A stretch of DNA of 64,000 bases from the NCBI GenBank assembly GCA_051061015.1, contig JBPFEG010000058.1:1-64000 (forward strand), written 5' to 3'. The notes beneath the pieces are model-generated. The model made no database searches. It worked only from the letters and a program-made list of their open reading frames with translations, and had not been told where the DNA came from. The DNA is from Methylomicrobium sp051061015. Lineage in GTDB: Bacteria; Pseudomonadota; Gammaproteobacteria; Methylococcales; Methylomonadaceae. This document shows positions 25,791 to 34,632 of the stretch, piece by piece; position 1 is the stretch's first letter; every line of letters starts with the position of its first letter. The translations under genes and the position numbers were made by a program.

Positions 25791-27068
25791 ATGACAAGCA
25801 ATGTATTAGACTTAATAAACGATAATATTTCGAGCGATGTCGTTTCCAAGTTGGCCGGTTTTCTTGGGGAATCCCCGAAAAGCATCTCTTCAGCTTTAAA
25901 TAACGCCATTCCTTCGCTACTTGCAGGTTTAGTCAATAAAGGCACCGACATACAAGGCGCTAATTCCATTTTTTCTCTATTGAATCAAAGAACTCAGGAG
26001 GGCGACCTTCCGAGTAATTTGGATACTGCATTTTCAGGTGGAGAAGGAACGAATAGGCTTTTGTCCATGGGCTCGAACCTTCTGAACTCAATTTTTGGCC
26101 CAAAGACGGACAGTGTGGCCAGTTTAATTACAAACACAAGCGGCATTAGCAAAACCTCATCGAATTCATTATTGAAGTTATTGATGCCGATCATTCTTGC
26201 CGTACTGGGAAAAACAGTTAGATCGGAGGGCATTACCAGCGCCGCCGGATTAGCTAATTTCCTGCGTAGCCAGGGCGATTTTTTGAGGAATCGTTTACCC
26301 GCGGGATTCAGTAATATTTTTGGTAGAGCCCCTTTAATAAGCGAATCGGCAAAAAAAACCTACGCGACCTCACCACAGTACGTTGCCGAGAAAGAAACAG
26401 AGAAGTCCGGGAAATTCTGGCCGTGGTTTTTATTGCTCTTACTCTTGGCTTTTTTGGGTTGGACCTTGTTTAAAAATTTTAGATCTCCCACTACTCCGGC
26501 GCCCGATATTTCCACTCCGAAGGCTCCGCCGCCCGTGATTTCCGTACCGCAAGTTACGGCACCCGAAACTTCAATGCCTAAGTTAGCCGCGCCTGGCATC
26601 GGAGAAGCAGGTGATTTTTTCGAAAAAACACTTTCAACCGGTTTCACGATCAAAGCCGCCAGAGACGGCATCGAGAGCAAATTAATAGCATTTCTTGAAG
26701 ATAGCGACAGGACAGTGGATAAAAACACCTGGTTTACCATGGACGGAATAACATTTGCTACCGGTAAAGCGACTCTTTCGCCGGAATCCACAAAACAAGT
26801 AACCAATATTGCCGAAATATTGAAAGCTTTTCCTGCTGCCAAAATAAAAATTGGCGGCTACACCGATAATACCGGCAGTGCAAACGCCAATCTGGCGCTT
26901 TCCGGGCAACGCGCCAGCGCCGTTAAAAATGCATTAACCTCCATAGGGATTGATGCATCGCGTTTGGATTCCGAAGGATATGGCAGTGCATACCCGGTGG
27001 CAACAAATGAAACAGAAGAAGGCCGTCAACAAAATCGTCGTATTGATGTTCAGGTAACCGCAAAGTAA
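25791..27068 (+). CDS. DUF937 domain protein fused to OmpA peptidoglycan-binding domain
   Basis: A 425-residue modular protein. Residues 1-175 are DUF937-like (LINDNISSDVVSKLAGFLGESPKSISSALNNAIPSLLAGLVNKGTD). A membrane segment FWPWFLLLLLLAFLGWTLF lies near residues 205-225, then a Pro-rich linker with repeated APDIS/APETS units (230-270). Residues ~318-425 are an OmpA-C domain (ITFATGKATLSPESTKQV..., GGYTDNTGSANANLALSGQRASAV, and GYGSAYPVATNETEEGRQQNRRIDV) with the Asp and Arg that bind diaminopimelate. Probably an inner-membrane protein holding on to peptidoglycan. It is the second DUF937 fusion to a cell-wall-binding module within 7 kb. A hairpin terminator follows directly. Confidence 0.88.
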   Translation: MTSNVLDLINDNISSDVVSKLAGFLGESPKSISSALNNAIPSLLAGLVNKGTDIQGANSIFSLLNQRTQEGDLPSNLDTAFSGGEGTNRLLSMGSNLLNSIFGPKTDSVASLITNTSGISKTSSNSLLKLLMPIILAVLGKTVRSEGITSAAGLANFLRSQGDFLRNRLPAGFSNIFGRAPLISESAKKTYATSPQYVAEKETEKSGKFWPWFLLLLLLAFLGWTLFKNFRSPTTPAPDISTPKAPPPVISVPQVTAPETSMPKLAAPGIGEAGDFFEKTLSTGFTIKAARDGIESKLIAFLEDSDRTVDKNTWFTMDGITFATGKATLSPESTKQVTNIAEILKAFPAAKIKIGGYTDNTGSANANLALSGQRASAVKNALTSIGIDASRLDSEGYGSAYPVATNETEEGRQQNRRIDVQVTAK

Positions 27069-27077
27069 CAATCCTTG

Positions 27078-27109
27078 CAGTGGAACTTCTTCATTAAGAA
27101 GTTCCACTG
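27078..27109 (+). terminator. Rho-independent terminator after the DUF937-OmpA gene
   Basis: A 14-base-pair perfect stem (CAGTGGAACTTCTT with AAGAAGTTCCACTG) and a 4-base loop, starting 9 bases after the stop codon. Only a short T run (TTT) follows. Confidence 0.75.
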
Positions 27110-27112
27110 TTT

Positions 27113-27379
27113 AAAATACATTGAATCGGCCTGCACGGTAAGATGGAACAACTCGAGAGGTCTCAAAAACGGTTTGAGTTCGGCGATGTTTCGTTTGGAG
27201 AAACCGATGAGAACCGGTTTTTTGATAATTACATGGAAGTCTGTTAACAGATTGATAAGATAGACTTTATTGCATCACTTCGCTCGACAACAAGGGCCAG
27301 TTCAATGCCGGGCTCGATACGAATGTGCAGTCAAGCCATTCATCAACTTTATGAACATTTTCAAAAAATAATCATGCCG
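27113..27379. other. intergenic stretch between convergent genes
   Basis: No convincing gene; a plus-strand open frame to 27263 has no recognisable features. Confidence 0.3.
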
Positions 27380-28066
27380 TTAGGCTTTGATCTGGCTTTC
27401 CAGTTGAGCCACCAGACCAGGAGCCAATCCCAGTTCCTTGGATAACTGGTCCATGAAATTGCGTTCTTGACCGTTGTTCATATCCACAACCGCACGCGAA
27501 ATCAAATAAATTTCGGCAGCAGCACTGGGCGAATCCGCTCCAGCAGCAACCGCTTTGATATCCACTGGTTTATTGAGTTCTTCCATAAACAGATTTGCCG
27601 AATCGCCCAGATTGAGTTTTGCCATCTGTTGGGTAATCAATTCCTTTTCTTTATCATCGAGCATTCCGTCCGCCTTGGCCGCAGCAATCATCGCTCTGAG
27701 CAAAGTTTTACCTCGCTGTTCGATGGCATGGCCGGAAAGTTCGGTGATCGGTTTACCCGCGTCAGCTATTGATGTCGTCGATTGTTGGCTTTGCCATTTT
27801 TGGAGCGCGTCATAGGCAATGGTTCCGATAGCGGCCAAACTTCCGAGTTTTAAGCCGGCCCCGGTCAGTTTGCGCCCTACCCCGGTCCCCAGCAATAAGG
27901 CCAACGCACTTGCCGCTATAGCGCCCTTACCAGCCCCTTCAAACATCGCTTTCCGATCTTCCTGATCGTCAGGAATGTTTAACTTATCCTCGGCAAGCAA
28001 TTTGCCTTTGTTAACGAGTTCCCGACCTGAAGTTAATAACATATCCAAAATTTGTTGTGTGTCCAT
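27380..28066 (-). CDS. DUF533 (YebE family) protein
   Basis: A 228-residue protein starting MDTQQILDMLLTSGRELVNKG, with a Gly/Ala-rich hydrophobic region at about residues 45-82 (GKGAIAASALALLLGTGVGRKLTGAGLKLGSLAAIGTIAYDAL) and a C-terminal TerB-like helical domain (LLRAMIAAAKADGMLDDKEKELITQQM, AAEIYLISRAVVDMNN...). This layout is that of DUF533/YebE, an inner-membrane family, linked in E. coli to envelope stress. The start at 28066 has AGGAAA upstream. It is convergent with DUF937-OmpA and preceded on the same strand by htpG with its own terminator. Confidence 0.85.
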   Translation of the reverse strand: MDTQQILDMLLTSGRELVNKGKLLAEDKLNIPDDQEDRKAMFEGAGKGAIAASALALLLGTGVGRKLTGAGLKLGSLAAIGTIAYDALQKWQSQQSTTSIADAGKPITELSGHAIEQRGKTLLRAMIAAAKADGMLDDKEKELITQQMAKLNLGDSANLFMEELNKPVDIKAVAAGADSPSAAAEIYLISRAVVDMNNGQERNFMDQLSKELGLAPGLVAQLESQIKA

Positions 28067-28355
28067 CAGCGTTTCCTCTAAGTTAAAATTACGAAAAGAC
28101 CGGCTCTGATCGTTGAGCATTTATTATCCTAACGAGTAGCTCAGCATGTAGGGTTATCTGAGGCACGGGTTCATTGACGGACGATGCGTTTCGATTATTA
28201 AGCGCATCGGTAGGATAAACGAACCCTTTTCTCGCGAAGTTAAATTATTCGAACGCTGTGAGCTTTGGATGGTTCCACCCGAAAAGAAAGGATTTATTGG
28301 GACTTTAAGCTGAATAAGACGTGCAGCGCATCAACGGAGACTTTCCTCGCGGCAT
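28067..28355. other. intergenic stretch between htpG terminator and DUF533 gene
   Basis: Holds the promoter region of the DUF533 gene; no gene seen. Confidence 0.3.
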
Positions 28356-28387
28356 AAAAAAAGGCCGGAGAGACTCCGGCCTTTTTT
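28356..28387 (-). terminator. terminator of htpG (bidirectional form)
   Basis: GGCCGGAG and CTCCGGCC form a GC-rich 8-base-pair stem with loop AGA, flanked by seven A on one side and six T on the other. On the minus strand it lies 10 bases after the htpG stop codon. Confidence 0.9.
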
Positions 28388-28397
28388 GTGCTCCCAG

Positions 28398-30335
28398 TTA
28401 GTGCAAGAGTCCCTGCAACAATCCGTTCAGCTTGTGCACGAACGCTGCCGGATCTTCGAGCTGGCCGCCTTCGGCCAGGATTGCCTGATCGAACAGAATG
28501 TACGTCAGATCGGCAAAGCGGGTGTCGTCCTGCTCGGCTTTCAGGCGCAGTACCAACGCATGATCCGGGTTGATTTCAAAGATCGGCTTTTTGCCGAAGC
28601 TCATCTTCTGCCCGGCTTCCTTCATGATCCGCTCCATGTTCAGGCTCATCCCGTAAACGTCGGAGACCAGACAGGCCGGGGATTCGGTCAGGCGGTGGCT
28701 CAGGCGCACTTCGCTGACCTTGTCCGTGAGTACTTCCTTGATCTGGGTCATCACCAATTCGAAATCCTTGCTGACTTCTTCCTGATGTTTTTTCTCTTCC
28801 TCGTCATCCAGCTTGCCGAGATCCAGCTGGCCTTTGGCGACCGATTGCAGGTGCTTGCCATCGAATTCGTCGAGGCTCGAGACCAGCCATTCGTCGACCC
28901 GGTCAGACAAGAGCAGCACTTCGATGCCTTTCTTGCGGAAGATTTCCAGGTGCGGGCTGTTTTTCGCGGCTGCGTAGCTGTCCGCGGTCACGTAATAGAT
29001 ATGTTCCTGGCCTTCCTTCATCCGGCTGACATAATCCTCGAGGCTGACCGATTGCTTGTCGCTGTCCTCATGTGTCGAGGCGAAGCGCAACAATTTCGCA
29101 ATGCGTTCCTTGTTCGCATGATCCTCGATAGGACCTTCCTTGATCACCGCGCCGAATTCGGTCCAGAATTTCTCGTATTTTTCCGGCTCGTTCTTCGCCA
29201 GACCTTCCAGCATACCGAGCACTTTCTTCACCGCGCCGGATTTGATCGTGCTGATCTGCTTGCTTTGCTGCAGAATCTCGCGCGAGACGTTCAGAGGCAG
29301 CGAGTTTGCATCGATCACGCCCTTGATGAAGCGTAGATAGCGCGGCATTAACTGTTCGGCATCATCGGTGATGAAGACCTTCCGGATGTACAGCTTAACG
29401 CCGTGCTTATTGTCGCGGTCCCACAAGTCGAACGGCGCGCGCGATGGCACATACAAAAGCAATGTATATTCGTTCGTTCCTTCAACCTTGCTGTGCACAT
29501 AGGTCAGCGGGTCCTGGAAGTCGTGGCCGACATGTTTGTAGAACTGGTTGTAGTCGTCTTCGCTGATGTCCTGACGCGCTTTTGTCCACAGGGCCGAGGC
29601 GCTATTAACAGTTTCTTCCTCAATTTGCGCGGCCGGTTTTTCGGCCTCTTCCTTTTCATTGCCTTCTTCATCGTAGGTTGGCAGAGCTTCCTTGTCCATC
29701 ACGATCGGTAGGGAGATATGGTCGGAGAATTTCCGGACGATCGAACGGATCCGGTAGCCGTCCAGAAACTCACTTTCGGATTCTTTCAGATGCAGCGTGA
29801 TTTCAGTGCCCCGTGTGGCTTTTTCGACCGATTCGAGCGTATAGTCGCCCTCGCCTGTCGATTCCCAACGCACGCCTTCATTAAGCGGCGCGCCCGCCTT
29901 GCGGGTGATTAAAGTCACTTTGTCCGCGACGATGAATGCGGAATAGAAACCGACGCCGAACTGGCCAATCAGTTCGCTGTCTTTGGCCTGGTCGCCGGTC
30001 AAGGCTTCGAAAAACTGCTTGGTGCCGGACTTCGCGATCGTGCCGATATGTTCCTGCACTTCGCTGCGTGTCATCCCGATGCCGTTGTCGATCACTTTGA
30101 TGATGCGTTTGTCCTTGTCGAATTCGATGCGGATTTTCAGATTGCTGTCGCCTTCGTAGAGGCTTTCGTCGGACAGGGCCAGAAAGCGCAGCTTATCGGA
30201 GGCATCGGAGGCATTCGAGATCAGCTCGCGCAGAAAGATTTCCTTGTTGCTGTACAAGGAATGGATCATCAGATGCAACAGATGTTTGACTTCGGTCTCG
30301 AAGCCCAGAGTTTGTTTTTTTGCTTCTACTGTCAT
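28398..30335 (-). CDS. htpG: molecular chaperone HtpG (Hsp90 family)
   Basis: A 645-residue Hsp90 homologue of normal length. The ATP-binding GHKL domain is clear: ELISNASDASDKLRFLAL (Asn in motif I), VIDNGIGMTRSEV, GTIAKSGTKQF and IGQFGVGFYSAFIVADKV, followed by GTEITLHL. The middle domain contains LYVPSRAPFDLWD and LPLNVSREILQQ, and the C-terminal dimerisation region ends in the usual helical tail. Cytoplasmic chaperone of stress response and protein maturation. A sigma32-type promoter lies 46-74 bases upstream of the start and a strong terminator directly after the stop, so it is monocistronic. Confidence 0.98.
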   Translation of the reverse strand: MTVEAKKQTLGFETEVKHLLHLMIHSLYSNKEIFLRELISNASDASDKLRFLALSDESLYEGDSNLKIRIEFDKDKRIIKVIDNGIGMTRSEVQEHIGTIAKSGTKQFFEALTGDQAKDSELIGQFGVGFYSAFIVADKVTLITRKAGAPLNEGVRWESTGEGDYTLESVEKATRGTEITLHLKESESEFLDGYRIRSIVRKFSDHISLPIVMDKEALPTYDEEGNEKEEAEKPAAQIEEETVNSASALWTKARQDISEDDYNQFYKHVGHDFQDPLTYVHSKVEGTNEYTLLLYVPSRAPFDLWDRDNKHGVKLYIRKVFITDDAEQLMPRYLRFIKGVIDANSLPLNVSREILQQSKQISTIKSGAVKKVLGMLEGLAKNEPEKYEKFWTEFGAVIKEGPIEDHANKERIAKLLRFASTHEDSDKQSVSLEDYVSRMKEGQEHIYYVTADSYAAAKNSPHLEIFRKKGIEVLLLSDRVDEWLVSSLDEFDGKHLQSVAKGQLDLGKLDDEEEKKHQEEVSKDFELVMTQIKEVLTDKVSEVRLSHRLTESPACLVSDVYGMSLNMERIMKEAGQKMSFGKKPIFEINPDHALVLRLKAEQDDTRFADLTYILFDQAILAEGGQLEDPAAFVHKLNGLLQGLLH

Positions 30336-30380
30336 AGGTGCTCGTTCCGGTTAAAAAAGAAAAAAGAATGGATGAGCCCT

Positions 30381-30409
30381 AAATTGGGGATGGAGATTGA
30401 TTTTTCAAG
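30381..30409 (-). promoter_or_regulatory. sigma32-type heat-shock promoter of htpG
   Basis: On the minus strand CTTGAAA (30409-30403) is followed after 14 bases by CCCAATTT (30388-30381), close to the RpoH consensus CTTGAAA-N11-16-CCCCATNT. Confidence 0.7.
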
Positions 30410-30596
30410 GCCTGATTTGAAGATAATGATTCTGAAGCAAAGATCTTCGACCGTTCGGCTGATGAGCATCAAGGTCTGTGTAATCTTGCTGTAAAATGAT
30501 CCCAGGAAACTATACTAATCAAGCCGGCGTTGACATGTCGTCAGCGGGTTATAAAAAGGCTAGGTAAAATATCTAATTCTTCGAATAAGTTGACAG
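30410..30596. other. upstream region of htpG
   Basis: No gene seen. Confidence 0.3.
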
Positions 30597-30660
30597 ATAA
30601 TACTGGACTCGAACCAGCGGCAACCCGTAAAATGGGTTTCACTATTACCTACTCAATTGA
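30597..30660 (-). pseudogene. tRNA-like 3' fragment
   Basis: On the minus strand there is an anticodon-arm-like hairpin AACCC-ATTTTAC-GGGTT and a T-arm-like hairpin GCTGG-TTCGAGT-CCAGT, spaced as in a tRNA, but no matching 5' acceptor strand. It could be a tRNA relic or former attachment site, or chance. Confidence 0.25.
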
Positions 30661-30712
30661 AAAGTAATTAAATTAAAGCTTATATAAAATCGGGCTATCT
30701 TGCCGTTACAGG

Positions 30713-30928
30713 CTAAGACTTAATCTCAATGATTGATGTTTTACAATAGCTTTCTGGAGTTTCCAGCCCTACCTGTTTCATTTTTTGAATATAAACTTTA
30801 AGAGCTTCTTTAAGAGCTTCTTTTGCCCCTTCTTCTGTTGACCTTTTTACTGAACATATCGGTATATCTGGACTATAAGCTGTAAATCCATTACGACTTG
30901 GCTCGATAATAGCTACATAATATTTCAT
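30713..30928 (-). CDS. HicB-like antitoxin-family protein (orphan)
   Basis: A 71-residue protein: MKYYVAIIEPSRNGFTAYSPDIPICSVKRSTEEGAKEALKEALKVYIQKM. The N-terminal strand, the FTAYSPD motif and the helix EEGAKEALKEAL are those of the partial RNase H-like HicB fold. There is no DNA-binding extension and no HicA toxin gene (small dsRBD-like protein with a catalytic His) on either side. AAGGAAG lies before the ATG. It is paralogous to the gene 445 bases further upstream. Family members without HicA are common and their role is unclear. Confidence 0.75.
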   Translation of the reverse strand: MKYYVAIIEPSRNGFTAYSPDIPICSVKRSTEEGAKEALKEALKVYIQKMKQVGLETPESYCKTSIIEIKS

Positions 30929-31373
30929 TTAATATCTTCCTTTAAATTTATTTCATATGTAATTGTTTTTATTATTATTTTTATTTTTCACGGAGTTTAT
31001 TTTATCGTGAAATTAAAACTATGTAAATATCCAATAAGAAAAATTTAATGATAGAAATTAGATAGAACGTATACCTATTTTGAATAGCCATGGAAAACTC
31101 AAAAAGATTTTAAGTTAATTTTTGCAGATTAATCCCCATATTTTATATACACAACCTTATATGAAACGTATGTGCGTCATAGCACATTTTGAAAAAAATA
31201 ATCGATTTCGACAACAAGAATTTAAGATATTACCTAACTGCAGAGTTAGAGTATCTAAAAATTATCGGACTCACCGCTCATAGAGGATTGTGTTCCCATT
31301 CAGTATGATCTGGCGACTCTAGCTCAGAAAATTGGTAAATTTTTGAATACTTTAAAAACGCAATAATCTTTTG
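30929..31373. other. AT-rich spacer between two HicB-like genes
   Basis: Searched for a hicA toxin in both strands; none seen, and no other gene. Confidence 0.4.
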
Positions 31374-31616
31374 TTATTCCTTTGTGTTTAGCAAACTCGT
31401 AACCTCTATGATTTCGATTTTGCAATAAGTCTTCGGAATTTCTAATCCTTCGGTTTCCAATTTTTCCAGGTAGTTCATGATCGCTTCTTTCAGGGCTTCT
31501 TTTGCCGTTTCCTCAGTCGTTCCTCTAGCTAAACAACCGGGAAAATCCGGACTATACGCAGTAAAGCTTGTTGATAAGCCTCTACCGCTGGGCTGTATAA
31601 TGGCGACATATTTCAT
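31374..31616 (-). CDS. HicB-like antitoxin-family protein (orphan, paralogue)
   Basis: An 80-residue protein, MKYVAIIQPSGRGLSTSFTAYSPDFPGCLARGTTEETAKEALKEAIMNYLEKL, a typical HicB-like domain with the YSPDFPGC motif better preserved than in its neighbour. ATG 31616 is chosen since GAGGAAG lies at the right distance; a GTG at 31631 would swallow that site. The two genes share the closing CK.EIIE pattern (CKTSIIEI and CKIEIIEV), so they probably arose by tandem duplication. No toxin partner visible. Confidence 0.8.
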   Translation of the reverse strand: MKYVAIIQPSGRGLSTSFTAYSPDFPGCLARGTTEETAKEALKEAIMNYLEKLETEGLEIPKTYCKIEIIEVTSLLNTKE

Positions 31617-31631
31617 ATCAAACTTCCTCAC

Positions 31632-32148
31632 TTATATTATTTTTTGCAGCTTTCCTTGTTCAGATAAAATCACTGTCTCCACCTAAAAATATGGGCTATC
31701 TTAAAGTGTAGATTTCCAGCCTAACTATTGCAAATGCCTATGTAGGGCTAATTTAGGGTAATGAATCGATAAAACGGATATCATTCCGGAGATTTTTTGT
31801 TGCGGTTGAACATCACGCAGGTTTTCCCTGGATGCGGGCCTGACGACTATAAATTTGCTTATGCAAAAATTCGCGACAGACCCAGGAATTAACACTTTTG
31901 GCTATACCAAAGCAAAATCTTCTGGCTCAGTTTTCAAGTCGGATCGGGGCCCAATCAATATCTGCTCTTGAAAACTCGAAACCCTACTGAAACTTCTATA
32001 GAAAGATAGCGGTCTTTTAAATATTATTTTAGTTGTAATTAAAGCATCCGCCCCCGTCCCAACGTGATATTATGCCTTTCCCCGATCTTAGCCGGATGTT
32101 ATTGCCACGGTCAGGGTTTGCCATAATTAAAAAAACAGGAGTAAAAGT
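31632..32148. other. long intergenic region before smbP
   Basis: About 500 bases, no gene seen. A ribosome site AGGAG is at about 32136-32140. Confidence 0.4.
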
Positions 32149-32493
32149 ATGAAAAAAATAACATTGATCGGTATGGCTTTATTGGGTTTTTTGAGCTTTG
32201 CAGTAGTTGCTGAAGAGCACGCTGATGCCGCTTTGGAACATACCAGAACGGCCATTCAATATGGAAAATCCGAACATAATGCGATTCTGGTACAGCACAT
32301 AAAAGAGGCTTTGGTTCATGCGAAAGCGGCGGCCGAAGCCGCAAGTGGCGAATCGAAAACGCACATGGATGCCGCGGTAAAATCGCTGGAATCATCCCTT
32401 GAACACGGCAAGATGAGAGGCAAGGAGCATGTGAAAGCCGCTACACAAGCCGCTCAAGAAGCTGAACAGCATATTAAGGCCGGCAATCAGTAA
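32149..32493 (+). CDS. smbP: small metal-binding protein SmbP
   Basis: A 114-residue periplasmic protein with signal peptide (MKKITLIGMALLGFLSFAVVA-EEH). The mature chain has His at regular helical spacing: EHADAALEHTRTAIQYGKSEHNAILVQHIKEALVHAKAAAEAA, then THMDAAVKSLESSLEHGKMRGKEHVKAATQAAQEAEQHIKA. This matches SmbP of Nitrosomonas europaea, a four-helix copper/metal-binding protein. Likely role: periplasmic metal buffering, which would suit a copper-dependent organism, though that link is inference. It is monocistronic, with no copper regulator adjacent. Confidence 0.85.
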   Translation: MKKITLIGMALLGFLSFAVVAEEHADAALEHTRTAIQYGKSEHNAILVQHIKEALVHAKAAAEAASGESKTHMDAAVKSLESSLEHGKMRGKEHVKAATQAAQEAEQHIKAGNQ

Positions 32494-32628
32494 TTTTTGA
32501 TAGACAACAAACGGATGGGATTTGTCTTCGTCCGTTTGTTATCAATTGAGCAGGCCGTTTTTAGTCTGGTTCGCAAAACGCCAATTTGAATTGCTGATGC
32601 AGCCTTCTAATTAATAAGGGATCTGTTA

Positions 32629-34584
32629 TCAATCGTTGCTTGAATCAGTGTCGTCCAATTGGCTGAAGGGCAGATACTGATAACTCCCTTTGCGTATATT
32701 GAAAAAAAATAATTCGGGCAGGCTCATTAAAATACCGGTTGCCCCTTTTTTCAAATTGCTTCCGGAATCCAGCGGCCAGCTGAAAGCTCCGTACACACTC
32801 TGGCCTATACCGGCTGCGGTATTCGCCAGACCGAACAAGGGCCTCAATAACGGGTGGTCATCGGTAAAAAATACAAACCAGGCATCGTTTGGATTGTATT
32901 TGTACAAACTGCTACTCAAGATATTCGCTTCCCTTAGCCCCGTAATCAGACTGTCTTGCCCCCTATTAAGCTTGGCCAGTTCACGTCCTCGATAAGAATC
33001 CAGATCATGGCTGTGCGACACGCGGTAGCGATTCTGGACCGATCGGTAAGAAACAAAAGGAATAAAGTTATAAGCGATATCTACGTAACCACCCAACCGT
33101 TTTTCGGACTCCTTTATCGTTAAAGCGGCCAAATCCGCACGGTGAAAGGGTAGCAAAGCCTGGTCGATGGTTCTGAACAGTTCGGTCACGCAGTTGCGGG
33201 TGAACAGATCATAGCGATAACGCTGCTGCAATGCTTCATCAAGGTGTTGTTCGACGTTATCCAATTCGGTTAGCGCGGTAGCTAATTGAGCCTTTGTCAA
33301 ATTCGGAAGTGGACCATTGGGAAAACCGATACTTTTGGTTGGCAGGGCTTTTTCGCCGTTAAATCGAAAGTCCCGCTGCTGTTCGCTCCTGAGCAGTTCG
33401 CTATAACGGTTGGCAGCCATCTCGATCCGGCTGTATTCGTCTTCGGCCAATTGTTGGCGGGACAGTGCCGACTTGCGAATTTGATTCAGATTCGTGCGGG
33501 CATCGCTGGCCAGCTTCCTAAACAGTGACCGATGTTCAAGGTATTGATTCTGACTGATCCATTCGCTGTCTTCGGCGAAATCGTCAATCACAGCCCAAAA
33601 GCCCGACCGCAATGAAGCGTCGAGCGCAATATAGCGGGCCAGATTGACCAGAACGGCATAGCCCCAGTCCGGCCGGTTGGAATCCAGCGCCTCGACCAGG
33701 CGAGTTTCCAGACCGTCCCGTAATTTCTCCAATCCCCGCTTTTCCGCTTCGGAAAGCTTAAAGTCCTGGGTAGGTATCATCCGGAGCATGCCGGATTGCA
33801 ATGGCCGCGCATCGGCCAGTGTCTTGAGAGCAAACCATCCGGTCAGGATATCCGAGTAGCTATCGGTGAAGGAATAGACAGGGGACGAAAACTGATCATC
33901 GGATAGATTCTCCTCTACTTCAGGCCAACGGCCAGGCGACAACGCCTTGATTTGCGCTTCGGTCTGTTGGGTACGGCGCGATAAAAAGCTCAGTCCATAA
34001 CGCCGTTCCACTTTTTCACGTAAACGTTTAATCGTGTGCGATTGCAGCCCGGCCATTGGATTATCTGCGGGTTCAGAATGCTTTCCGGGTTCCGGATAGA
34101 AAAGACCGACTCCTTTTAAGCGCATAATCGAATCTTCGACGGAATTAGCTACGGCACGACTATCCTTTAATTTCTGCAGCAAGTGCCGGATCAAAATCCT
34201 GTCCTGACGCAAATTATTGAGCAGTTTGAACTGTTTTTCCTGCGTCAAGAACCGCCATTTGAATCCCTCTTTAAGCAGGTCAAGTGTCTCCCTGCTCACC
34301 TCGATACGACTCAGATGAATCGGACGGTTCTGCAAAAATCGGTATAAAAAATGAAATTTGTCTTTATCGAGACGGAACAGCCGGATCAGACCGGCATCGA
34401 CGTGCTGGTAATGATAAATCTCGTCATCGAATTGAATCGCGACGTGGCCGCCGCTCGAATTCCCTTCGCTGGCTTCGATGTAAAGGTAATTAAATGAAGC
34501 CGCTGAAGCCGCGGAGGCCAGAAAAACCAGGGCCAAGCTGACCGCCGCATGAATGCCGGGTATTGATAATTTCGAGCGTGTCAT
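32629..34584 (-). CDS. secreted DUF4105-like protein
   Basis: A 651-residue protein with signal peptide (cleavage near ASA-ASF at residue 28-30). The start of the mature chain, NYLYIEASEGNSSGGHVAIQFDDEIYHYQHVDAGLIRLFRLDKDKF, and the later YRYDLFTRNCVTELFRTIDQAL resemble DUF4105, whose His and NC(T/V)TEL cysteine suggest a papain-like NlpC/P60 core permuted around a long helical middle (residues 90-450). Near residues 585-605 a hydrophobic segment could touch the membrane. No substrate known. Divergent partner gene absent; it follows the lipoprotein gene at 34633 in the same direction by 48 bases, so they may be co-transcribed. Confidence 0.65.
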   Translation of the reverse strand: MTRSKLSIPGIHAAVSLALVFLASAASAASFNYLYIEASEGNSSGGHVAIQFDDEIYHYQHVDAGLIRLFRLDKDKFHFLYRFLQNRPIHLSRIEVSRETLDLLKEGFKWRFLTQEKQFKLLNNLRQDRILIRHLLQKLKDSRAVANSVEDSIMRLKGVGLFYPEPGKHSEPADNPMAGLQSHTIKRLREKVERRYGLSFLSRRTQQTEAQIKALSPGRWPEVEENLSDDQFSSPVYSFTDSYSDILTGWFALKTLADARPLQSGMLRMIPTQDFKLSEAEKRGLEKLRDGLETRLVEALDSNRPDWGYAVLVNLARYIALDASLRSGFWAVIDDFAEDSEWISQNQYLEHRSLFRKLASDARTNLNQIRKSALSRQQLAEDEYSRIEMAANRYSELLRSEQQRDFRFNGEKALPTKSIGFPNGPLPNLTKAQLATALTELDNVEQHLDEALQQRYRYDLFTRNCVTELFRTIDQALLPFHRADLAALTIKESEKRLGGYVDIAYNFIPFVSYRSVQNRYRVSHSHDLDSYRGRELAKLNRGQDSLITGLREANILSSSLYKYNPNDAWFVFFTDDHPLLRPLFGLANTAAGIGQSVYGAFSWPLDSGSNLKKGATGILMSLPELFFFNIRKGSYQYLPFSQLDDTDSSND

Positions 34585-34632
34585 GATCAGAATCAGCGGT
34601 TTTCAAGACTGAATAACCGAGAATGTGGAAAC

